64,000 bases of DNA from Rhodanobacter sp. C05 (GTDB lineage: Bacteria; Pseudomonadota; Gammaproteobacteria; Xanthomonadales; Rhodanobacteraceae). The stretch is from NCBI RefSeq assembly GCF_002001165.1, contig NZ_MUNQ01000008.1, forward strand, positions 310,001 to 374,000. The letters run 5' to 3'. The notes beneath the pieces were generated by a model. The model searched no databases and was not told where the DNA came from. It saw nothing but the letters and a program-made list of their open reading frames with translations. Position numbers and translations under genes: made by a program. The first letter of the stretch is position 1, and each line of letters starts with the position of its first letter. This document shows positions 22,026 to 28,902 of this stretch, piece by piece.

Positions 22026-23231
22026 ATGACCAAGCAAGTGCAAGACGCCTACATCGTCGCCGCCACCCGCACCCCGGTCGGCAAGGCGCCGCGCGGCGTA
22101 TTCCGCAACACCCGTCCGGACGACATGCTCGCCCACGTGATCCGCAGCGTAATGGCGCAGGCGCCGGGCATCGACCCGCACCGCATCGGCGACGCCATCA
22201 TCGGCTGCGCCATGCCTGAGGCCGAGCAAGGCATGAACGTGGCGCGCATCGGCGTGCTTCTGGCCGGCCTGCCCGACACCGTGCCCGGCGTCACCATCAA
22301 CCGCTTCTGCTCGTCCGGCCTGCAGGCCGTGGCGATGGCCGCCGACCGCATCCGCCTCGGTGAGGACGACCTGATGCTCGCCGGCGGCACCGAGAGCATG
22401 AGCATGGTGCCGATGATGGGCCACAAGATCGCGATGAACCCCGCGATCTTCAGCAACGAACACATCGGCATCGCCTACGGCATGGGCATCACCGCCGAGA
22501 ACGTGGCCAAGCAGTGGAAGGTCAGCCGCGAGCAGCAGGACGCGTTCGCGGTGGAAAGCCACCGCCGCGCACTCGCCGCCCAGGCCGCCGGCGAGTTCAA
22601 CGACGAGATCAGCCCGTTCGCGCTGGACGATCATTACCCCAACCTCGCCACGCGCAAGATCATCACCGACAGCCGCAGCATCAGCGCCGACGAAGGCCCG
22701 CGCGCCGGCACCACGCTCGAAGTGCTCAGCAAGCTCAAGACCGTATTCCGCAACCAGCAGTTCGGCGGCAGCGTCACCGCCGGCAACTCCTCGCAGATGT
22801 CCGACGGCGCCGGTGCCGTGCTGCTCGCCAGCGAAAAGGCGATCAAGGAATACAACCTGCAGCCGCTCGCCCGCTTCGTCGGCTTCTCCGTCGCCGGCGT
22901 ACGCCCGGAGATCATGGGCATCGGCCCGAAGGAAGCGATCCCCAAGGCGCTCAAGCAGACCGGCATCACCCAGGATCAGCTGGACTGGATCGAGCTCAAC
23001 GAAGCGTTCGCCGCCCAGGCCCTCGCCGTGATGGGCGACCTCAAGCTCGACCCGAGCAAGGTCAACCCGCTCGGCGGCGCCATCGCGCTGGGCCACCCGC
23101 TAGGCGCCACCGGCGCGGTGCGCATCGCCACGCTCGTGCACGGCATGCGCCGCAGGAAGCAGAAGTACGGCATGGTGACAATGTGCATCGGCACCGGCAT
23201 GGGTGCGGCGGGAATTTTCGAGGCGCTCTAA
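22026..23231 (+). CDS. fadA: Acetyl-CoA C-acyltransferase (3-ketoacyl-CoA thiolase)
   Basis: A 401-residue thiolase that cleaves 3-ketoacyl-CoA in the last step of beta-oxidation. The acyl-accepting cysteine is in NRFCSSGLQAVAMAA. The histidine is in GHPLGATGA, and the second cysteine in CIGTGMGAAGIF near the end. It is the natural partner of the upstream fusion enzyme. A strong terminator follows at 23304. Confidence 0.94.
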   Translation: MTKQVQDAYIVAATRTPVGKAPRGVFRNTRPDDMLAHVIRSVMAQAPGIDPHRIGDAIIGCAMPEAEQGMNVARIGVLLAGLPDTVPGVTINRFCSSGLQAVAMAADRIRLGEDDLMLAGGTESMSMVPMMGHKIAMNPAIFSNEHIGIAYGMGITAENVAKQWKVSREQQDAFAVESHRRALAAQAAGEFNDEISPFALDDHYPNLATRKIITDSRSISADEGPRAGTTLEVLSKLKTVFRNQQFGGSVTAGNSSQMSDGAGAVLLASEKAIKEYNLQPLARFVGFSVAGVRPEIMGIGPKEAIPKALKQTGITQDQLDWIELNEAFAAQALAVMGDLKLDPSKVNPLGGAIALGHPLGATGAVRIATLVHGMRRRKQKYGMVTMCIGTGMGAAGIFEAL

Positions 23232-23235
23232 TGCT

Positions 23236-23262
23236 CGTCATTCCGGCGAAGGCCGGAATCGC
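23236..23262. repeat. Single REP-like hairpin unit after the thiolase gene
   Basis: CGTCATTCCGGCGAAGGCCGGAAT repeats one arm of the element at 21895-21972, four bases after the thiolase stop. Confidence 0.7.
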
Positions 23263-23303
23263 TTTTCAACAATGAAGTTGGTCATTCAAAGGCCAGAAAC
23301 AAG

Positions 23304-23334
23304 AACGGCGCCGTAGCATTACGGCGCCGTTTTC
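23304..23334 (+). terminator. Rho-independent terminator of the psrA-fad operon
   Basis: A perfect 12-base stem (23304-23315 with 23320-23331, loop GCAT) runs straight into TTTTC on the plus strand. Confidence 0.9.
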
Positions 23335-23350
23335 AATGGTCTGAAACTGC

Positions 23351-23378
23351 AAGAAAAGGTGGCAGCCAAACTGCCACC
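23351..23378 (-). terminator. Rho-independent terminator of the 43-residue small gene
   Basis: On the minus strand GGTGGCAG pairs with CTGCCACC across a 5-base loop and is followed by TTTTCTT. It begins 8 bases after the stop of the small gene and faces the fad terminator. Confidence 0.85.
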
Positions 23379-23385
23379 CCGTCTC

Positions 23386-23517
23386 TCACTTCCGTCGCCG
23401 CACGAGGAAGCAGAAGAATCCGCCGTTTTTGCGGAAAACCTGCTTGCCCGTGCGGTAGTGACGAAAACTCTTACAGAAGATCCAGGAGAACCCCGGAGGA
23501 GCTTCAAATGGAGTCAT
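23386..23517 (-). CDS. Small basic aromatic protein, 43 residues, function unknown
   Basis: The minus strand has ATG at 23517 preceded by AAAGAGGTG, with 6 bases between GAGG and ATG, an ideal ribosome site. It translates to 43 residues: MTPFEAPPGFSWIFCKSF, then RHYRTGKQVFRKNG, ending GFFCFLVRRRK, then TGA. A terminator follows 8 bases later. The product is rich in Phe, Arg and Lys with two cysteines. I recall similar short unnamed proteins with a W-x-F-C...RTGK...FLVR pattern but know no function. RBS, frame and terminator together make it a real gene. It has no membrane segment; the charge suggests a nucleic-acid or ribosome partner, which is speculation. Confidence 0.72.
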   Translation of the reverse strand: MTPFEAPPGFSWIFCKSFRHYRTGKQVFRKNGGFFCFLVRRRK

Positions 23518-23640
23518 GGCACACCTCTCTTTTTGAGCAGGCTTCGCTTGACACCGTCAGTTTCCGGCCGCAGAGTGCGCGTGCCGTTCCTTGCAACTGT
23601 ACGGCCTCCCTACTGATAAAGCCTTTGTCTCGGGAGATCC

Positions 23641-23670
23641 GCTCAGCGATAGCTACAACTATCGCTGAGC
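23641..23670. other. Perfect 12-base inverted repeat between immA and the small gene
   Basis: GCTCAGCGATAG and CTATCGCTGAGC flank a 6-base loop. Neither strand has a T-run after it, so it is not a standard terminator. It could be an RNA-processing hairpin or a protein site. The interval 23518-23640 between it and the small gene must hold that gene's promoter if it has one. Confidence 0.6.
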
Positions 23671-23693
23671 ACTTTCACTTGATCCATTTGCGA

Positions 23694-24305
23694 TCAAAAT
23701 TCAAATCCTTCCTGTATTGCAGCCTCATAACACTTATCGGCCTGTGTCATAGCGCCACTTGCCAATACCCCTTGCGCCTTCAATTGCGCAAAATAAAGCT
23801 GCATTTCCCAAATAGGTACCTGAAAATAATGTGCGGCCTTTATGGGATCGTCATATTGTTTGAGCAGCTCTCTATCTACTTGAAAATCGACTGCAAAGAA
23901 ATCGGCCTGCCACTCGGGATCGCAGATTTTTTTTGGCAAGTGATTGGGCAATACTTGTCGGAAAAAATCCGGATTCGAATGTAAGCATATGTGCCCGATT
24001 TCGTGGCAGACCGTAAACCTAGCTTCAGGCTCATCAATTCGAATTTTGCGCATCACGCTTTCACGAATTCTGACTACTTTCTCCGCATAGTTATAAGCTG
24101 CGTGCACACCGGCAACCGAGCTGTCACGATCATCAACTATGTCCAACTGAACGCCGAGTATTAATTGCACCCGATTTTCCAGCAACCACTCCAAGTTTGT
24201 TAGACGTCCCGATTCGGGCATAAAAAGCTCTTTTCGAGACGCTACTACCGCTTGGTGAATTTCGCTAATCGTTCTACCTGCTACCACGACGCCAATTTTG
24301 CTCAC
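23694..24305 (-). CDS. ImmA/IrrE-family metallopeptidase
   Basis: The zinc-peptidase motif HEIGH is in FTVCHEIGHICLHSNPDF, and a third ligand is probably the glutamate in DPEWQADFFAVDF. This is the COG2856 arrangement, in which the peptidase cleaves or inactivates a partner XRE repressor. I favour the GTG at 24305 (203 residues), with GAGGACAGG upstream; a TTG at 24320 is an alternative. The start lies inside the end of the XRE gene, so the two are translationally coupled. Base composition is clearly more AT-rich than in neighbouring genes, which suggests horizontal transfer. Confidence 0.85.
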   Translation of the reverse strand: MSKIGVVVAGRTISEIHQAVVASRKELFMPESGRLTNLEWLLENRVQLILGVQLDIVDDRDSSVAGVHAAYNYAEKVVRIRESVMRKIRIDEPEARFTVCHEIGHICLHSNPDFFRQVLPNHLPKKICDPEWQADFFAVDFQVDRELLKQYDDPIKAAHYFQVPIWEMQLYFAQLKAQGVLASGAMTQADKCYEAAIQEGFEF

Positions 24306-24675
24306 TTGACCTGTCCTCAAGAAGTTGATTCTTTATCTTTTGAAGTTCTTCATCTGTGAGTTCCTTGATTTTTCGCGCAAATTGAATCGCCACCTCTTCC
24401 TGAAAAGGGGTCAAATCATCTAGCGAGACAGTTACGGCTCCTCTAGAGCGACTAGTCGCAGTTATTGCAGCCTCTTTCAGGTGCTTAGTGTTCTCATCAT
24501 CTAGGTTAAGAAATGACGCAATTTGGCTCGGCCAGTTTTCTGGAACAGAGCGCCGACCAAATTCAACCGCAGACAAATAAGATGGCGAACATTTCAGCTT
24601 GTCCGCCATGTCACTCATAAGCATGTTTTCCTTGAGCCTCAGCGCCCGAACTAGTTGTCCGAACTTGGAAAGCAT
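24274..24675 (-). CDS. XRE-family transcriptional regulator paired with the metallopeptidase
   Basis: A 133-residue protein with an N-terminal Cro/CI-type helix-turn-helix (LVRALRLKENMLMSDMADKL, then CSPSYLSAVEFGRR). The C-terminal half is charged (FARKIKELTDEELQKIKNQL). GAGGGGTG lies just upstream of the ATG at 24675. It overlaps the ImmA/IrrE gene and probably represses its own promoter until cleaved. Low GC compared with the flanking operons. Confidence 0.87.
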   Translation of the reverse strand: MLSKFGQLVRALRLKENMLMSDMADKLKCSPSYLSAVEFGRRSVPENWPSQIASFLNLDDENTKHLKEAAITATSRSRGAVTVSLDDLTPFQEEVAIQFARKIKELTDEELQKIKNQLLEDRSSEQNWRRGSR

Positions 24676-24719
24676 TTCACACCCCTCGTAGTTAATCCCC
24701 CGGCTTGTACCGGTGACTC

Positions 24720-24748
24720 ACTATCGACCGCGTGACACATTTTGTCAA
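24720..24748 (-). promoter_or_regulatory. Promoter of the XRE-ImmA operon
   Basis: On the minus strand TTGACA (24743-24748) is followed after exactly 17 bases by GATAGT (24720-24725), about 45 bases before the XRE start. The perfect -35 makes this a strong candidate. Confidence 0.7.
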
Positions 24749-24858
24749 GTTCTTTTCAAAGTATGAAAACATGATGAAAAAACAGCGACTTGGGATTGCT
24801 GGCCGGAGGAGATCGTTATCACGCGGCGACAATCAGCCAATATGCGGGTCAGAGCCAC

Positions 24859-26127
24859 TTATCGCCTGTCTTCATCCTTATCGCCACCAACAATGATGCG
24901 CGCACTGCGCTGCCAAGTGCAGTACGACCACGCCCAGTCGAGCATCACCACCAGCCGGTTACGAAAACCGATCAGGAACAGGATGTGCGTCATCAGCCAG
25001 AACCACCAGGCGATCACGCCGGACAGGTGGATGCCGCGGAGATCGACCACAGCGGCACCGCGGCCGATGCTGGCGAGCGTGCCGTAGTCGCTGTAGTGGA
25101 AAGCGGGCGTGGTGCGTCCGGCCAGACGATGGCGGATCACCCGTGCGGCATACGTGCCCATCTGCTTGGCTGCCGGCGCGAGACCCGGCACAGGCTTGTC
25201 GCCCTGCTCCACGTGCGCAAGGTCGCCGATCACGAACACTTCGGGATGCTGCGGCAACGACAGATCGGGTGAGACCAGCACCCGTCCGGCGCGATCGCAC
25301 GGCGCACCCAGTTGCGCGCCCAGCGACGAGGCGGCAACACCGGCGGCCCACAATAACGTGCGCGCCTCGATGCGCTGGTCGCCCATCTGCACGCCGGTAT
25401 CGTTGACCGCCGTGACCGCTGCGTTCAAGTGCACATGCACGCCCATGCGTTCGAGCTGGCGTTGCGCTTTCGCGGACAGCGACGGCGGCATTGATGACAG
25501 CACGCGCGCGCCGGCTTCGACCAGATGGATCTGCGCCATGCGGGGATCCGCCACGCGAAACTCGCTCGGCAAGGTGTGGTGCGCGATCTCCGCCAGCGTG
25601 CCGGCCAGTTCGACGCCCGTGGGGCCGGCACCGATCACCACGAAGCTGAGCCATGCTGCGCGCCGCGCGGGATCAGGCTCGCGCTCGGCGGACTCGAACG
25701 CGTCGAGGATATGCCGGCGGATCGCCAGCGCATCGTCCATGGTCTTCATGCCGGGCGCGTGGCGCTCCCACTCGTCATGGCCGAAATAAGCGTGACTCGA
25801 ACCGGCTGCCACCAGCAGGTAGTCGTAGTCCAGCACGCCGCCGGCCAGCGTTACCCGTCGCTGCTGCACATCGATGCCGCGCGCCTCGTCCATGCGCACG
25901 GTGACATTGCGATGCTTGCGCAGGATGTGACGCAGCGGCGCGGCGATATCCGGTCCCGACAATCCGGCGGTGGCCACCTGATACAGCAAGGGCTGGAACA
26001 GATGATGGTTGGTGCGATCCACCAGGGTGATGCGCACAGGTGCCGAACGCAGCGCCCGCGTCGCCCACAGGCCACCGAAGCCGCCACCGAGGATCACCAC
26101 ATGCGGCATCGCTTGCGTTGTGCTCAT
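24859..26127 (-). CDS. ndh: Type II NADH dehydrogenase / NAD(P)/FAD oxidoreductase
   Basis: A 422-residue flavoprotein with two Rossmann motifs: GGGFGGLWATRAL at the N-terminus for FAD and VIGAGPTGVELAGTLAE near residue 165 for NADH. The quinone-site region LFQPLLYQVATAGLS is typical. A C-terminal amphipathic membrane-binding tail (WWFWLMTHILFLIGFRNR) is present. It should pass electrons from NADH to quinone at the inner membrane without pumping protons. An unknown gene ends 19 bases upstream on the same strand. Confidence 0.88.
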   Translation of the reverse strand: MSTTQAMPHVVILGGGFGGLWATRALRSAPVRITLVDRTNHHLFQPLLYQVATAGLSGPDIAAPLRHILRKHRNVTVRMDEARGIDVQQRRVTLAGGVLDYDYLLVAAGSSHAYFGHDEWERHAPGMKTMDDALAIRRHILDAFESAEREPDPARRAAWLSFVVIGAGPTGVELAGTLAEIAHHTLPSEFRVADPRMAQIHLVEAGARVLSSMPPSLSAKAQRQLERMGVHVHLNAAVTAVNDTGVQMGDQRIEARTLLWAAGVAASSLGAQLGAPCDRAGRVLVSPDLSLPQHPEVFVIGDLAHVEQGDKPVPGLAPAAKQMGTYAARVIRHRLAGRTTPAFHYSDYGTLASIGRGAAVVDLRGIHLSGVIAWWFWLMTHILFLIGFRNRLVVMLDWAWSYCTWQRSARIIVGGDKDEDRR

Positions 26128-26146
26128 CCCACCCTCACTGGATTCG

Positions 26147-27091
26147 TCAAGTTCCCGAGCTGTAACCCGGTATCGGCAGGAAATACCGTGCCCAGTTCTT
26201 GAACTCGACCGGCAGGTCGCCGGGGGTCAGCAGCCACCAATTGGGCCATGCCACGCAGGTGGCGCACTGGTCGCTCACGGCGTTGATCATGGTTTGCGTC
26301 AGGCCTGGGCCGCCCATCGGGAACAGCCCTCTCTTTGCCTTCAGCTGAGAGGCGGCGATCAGGTAGTACGGCGGTCCGCCGGCAGGCAGGCGATCCGGGC
26401 TGTTGTAGACGGTATCGACGACCAGCCAGCCCGCGTGATTGGTTCTGTCGACAAGGATCGTGCTCTTCGCACGTTTCAGGTCGAACCACATGATGTCGGT
26501 CTTGTTCGCGAAGCTGGGGACGTTGCAGGTGGCATCGGTGAAATTGCCGTCGGGGCCCTTGCTGAAGGAGTGGTTGGTGAACTTCAGCGCCTGGATCGTG
26601 CCGAAGTCATGCGTCACGGTCCGTACGTTGCCCGTCCAGGCCACGTCGAAGGTGGACGATCCCGGCAACGTCACGAAGGTCTTGTCGGTGGACGCATTGA
26701 CCACCTCGGTGTCCTTGAACCCGAGGATGTGCCAGGCGAGCTGCCGCGCCACCGTGTTGAAGATGCCGCAGTTGCACGACTTGGCGTGGTTGGTGCCGTC
26801 CAGCAAGGGGATGCCACCGGTGCCTGCACCGGGAATGGCGGGAGGTTTGCCTGGCGCAATCGGACCGCTGTGGCTGGTCGAACCGTTGTTGCCTGCCGTG
26901 TCGATCCAGATCCAGTTGTTGGCTCGCGCATAGCGCCACAGATTGGCGTTGAGGTTGTGCCAGAGGGTCGTCTTGTTGGCGATGCCGGCCAGCCCGTGGC
27001 CCGGCATGTTGACGATATGGTCGGCGGGCTTGCCGTCCCAGCCATAGGCGGCTAGCAATGTGTTGATGACCTGCTGTGTCGGCATATCCAA
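26147..27091 (-). CDS. Unknown protein with a possible papain/transglutaminase-like Cys-His-Asp triad
   Basis: A 314-residue protein I do not recognise. It has no signal peptide or membrane segment. SCNCGIFNTVARQLAWHI puts cysteines 106 and 108 at the start of a predicted helix. NHSF (His174) leads 12 residues later to FTDAT (Asp186), a Cys-His-Asp order seen in transglutaminase-like peptidases. Four more cysteines may form disulfides or bind metal (CATC near 276-279). A Gly/Pro/Ser-rich stretch lies near residues 66-95. It is 19 bases upstream of ndh and may be co-transcribed. The triad is inferred from spacing alone. Confidence 0.6.
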   Translation of the reverse strand: MDMPTQQVINTLLAAYGWDGKPADHIVNMPGHGLAGIANKTTLWHNLNANLWRYARANNWIWIDTAGNNGSTSHSGPIAPGKPPAIPGAGTGGIPLLDGTNHAKSCNCGIFNTVARQLAWHILGFKDTEVVNASTDKTFVTLPGSSTFDVAWTGNVRTVTHDFGTIQALKFTNHSFSKGPDGNFTDATCNVPSFANKTDIMWFDLKRAKSTILVDRTNHAGWLVVDTVYNSPDRLPAGGPPYYLIAASQLKAKRGLFPMGGPGLTQTMINAVSDQCATCVAWPNWWLLTPGDLPVEFKNWARYFLPIPGYSSGT

Positions 27092-27492
27092 CTCCCTGTC
27101 TGTTTAGTGAAAACAAGAATCAGAGTCGACTTTCCCGGAACTGCACTCTGATCCCTTTCCGTCATACGGTTCGAGATCTGTCCTGAAGCAGCAACGTCAT
27201 GGCTCGTGCGTCGGCCCGTGAAGCAAGAGTGCAGTTTGCGCTTCGCTACAGACTGCAGCGGCGAGACGAATGATGGCAGCGGCGATAACCCTGCCATGCA
27301 TGTGCTCCATCCCCTCTGGAAACTCCCGCGAGAATACCGCAGCGGAGCCATGCCGATGCAATCAGTTTGTATGTCCTCCTGTAACGGCAGGCCTGCTTAC
27401 ACCGCATTTGCCAGCCCGTGTCGAGCCGGCCCAGTTCTACGCGCGGATGTAGGGGAGGCGCGGCGGCGTGGCCAGCGCATCCCTGATGACGA
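27092..27492. other. 400-base gap without a supported gene
   Basis: No frame here looks like a protein. The only structure I see is an 11-base inverted repeat, AACTGCACTCT at 27139-27149 and AGAGTGCAGTT at 27226-27236, 76 bases apart. Upstream signals of the 26147-27091 gene must lie here. Confidence 0.5.
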
Positions 27493-28668
27493 CTACGGGA
27501 CCGGCCACGGCTTGACGCGCCAACAAGCCTGGTAGTACTGCTCGAGCGTTTTTCTGACCGGATAGAGCCGGAAGGCAAAGCCGTAGCGAAAGGCATTGCT
27601 CCGACCACCGACCCACGCGCCGACGGAATGCGCGAAAAGCAGGCGTTCCAGTTGGGTGGGCTGATAGGGCCGGCTGATCATCACCGAATCGTCGGCGACA
27701 CTGGCACCGTCATGCTGTTGGGTCAGCGTCTCCTGCTGGTTGATCTCGAAATACGAGCGTGTTCCGCGCGAAACGATCTCGCGTGCACGGGTGGCGCCGA
27801 CGAAGTCGTATGCGCTGAGCGTGACGCCGGCGACATTGCATTGCAGCGTTATCCGGTGTTCGCCGTGACGATCGACCTGATTGATGACCAGGGATGGTGC
27901 CGTGGGCGACGGCGTGTATGTCGCGGTGAGCGGAAGGCTGCCATTGTTGGCCAGTCCCGTCGACATCATCTGGTCGGCGGTCAGCCAGACCACCGTATCG
28001 TGCGAGCTGGTCAGCGTCGGCGTGAACTCGGCCAGATCGATGTCCATCTCTTTCAGGTATGCCGCGACGTCATCGGAAGACGGGTGTGCCTGCCCCGTGT
28101 CGCCGGGCTTAGGATCCATCGCGCTGCGTGGCGAAAGGCCGATGCGGTCAAAGCCTGTGGGCGCCCAACGATACAAGCCGCCGAAATACGCATAGGTGCA
28201 TGCATCCACGCAGAAGGCCGTCTTGCTGGCGTACCCGGCATGCAGGCTGCGTCGTGGCGTCCCCAGATGCGTCACCATCGAACCCGCACGGAACAGCCGT
28301 CCCAGCGCCAGGCCGGCGCGCAGGTCTCCGCTCGGGGAGTTCAGATAGATATCGGATCCGCGGGGAATCTTGCCCGATCGCACCAAGGCTTCGAAACGTT
28401 CCGGTGCGTCGGCATCGATGGCGCCATACAGATAGACCTGCGGCACCTGGGTGATGGCCAGGGTCATCCGGTCATCGTTGACCTGGATGGCCAGTGGTTT
28501 CGCGGGCGGCACGTGTTGCGAAACCCGGGAAGCCGGCGAAGCCGCGCCATGGGCATGAATCAGCGGTATGGCCGCGATGCAGGCAAGCAGCAGCAACCCA
28601 CTCCGCAAACATCGCTGGCGCCATCCTGTCCAGCCAGGAAAATTTCCGTCCGCGTTACTGTCTCGCAC
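27493..28668 (-). CDS. Secreted ClpP/crotonase-fold protein with substituted catalytic residues
   Basis: A GTG-start, 391-residue protein with a signal peptide (LRSGLLLLACIAAIPLIHAHG). The domain that follows resembles periplasmic ClpP-like proteins (COG3904): IYLNSPSGDLRAGLALGRLFRAG is the conserved beta-alpha core. In the family the nucleophile lies in a C-x-S-A-C motif before GG; here the motif reads CVDACTYAYFGG, with Asp155 in place of Ser. Where a catalytic His is usual, the text reads IGLSPR. The protein is therefore probably not an active serine protease. The C-terminal 150 residues are unfamiliar. Confidence 0.6.
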   Translation of the reverse strand: MRDSNADGNFPGWTGWRQRCLRSGLLLLACIAAIPLIHAHGAASPASRVSQHVPPAKPLAIQVNDDRMTLAITQVPQVYLYGAIDADAPERFEALVRSGKIPRGSDIYLNSPSGDLRAGLALGRLFRAGSMVTHLGTPRRSLHAGYASKTAFCVDACTYAYFGGLYRWAPTGFDRIGLSPRSAMDPKPGDTGQAHPSSDDVAAYLKEMDIDLAEFTPTLTSSHDTVVWLTADQMMSTGLANNGSLPLTATYTPSPTAPSLVINQVDRHGEHRITLQCNVAGVTLSAYDFVGATRAREIVSRGTRSYFEINQQETLTQQHDGASVADDSVMISRPYQPTQLERLLFAHSVGAWVGGRSNAFRYGFAFRLYPVRKTLEQYYQACWRVKPWPVP

Positions 28669-28902
28669 TGTCGCTCCCGAAGTTCAGACCCTGAGCCAGG
28701 GAGTGTCTTTCGTTGCAGATGTCCTGCGAGTGAACGTCGCGAAACAGCTGGAAATAACCGGCTGCCAATCCTTTGCGAGCGAGCCATCCCCGAATCGGTG
28801 TCAAAAACAGGCAAAATACACGGTTGGCGATGCATGACTGACACGCGCAGCCTGACGCGGCGGCGCCCATTGCGCCGCCCCACTCGATGACGGATTACGC
28901 TC

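Noticed and set aside
23508..23984. Plus-strand 158-residue frame with GGAGG upstream of ATG 23508
   Set aside because: Its second half is antisense to the ImmA/IrrE gene, and its start is antisense to the 43-residue gene, which has both a better-spaced RBS and a terminator. The protein has no recognisable character.
27139..27236. 11-base inverted repeat (AACTGCACTCT and AGAGTGCAGTT) as ends of an insertion element
   Set aside because: The enclosed 76 bases hold no gene, and no flanking target duplication is visible.
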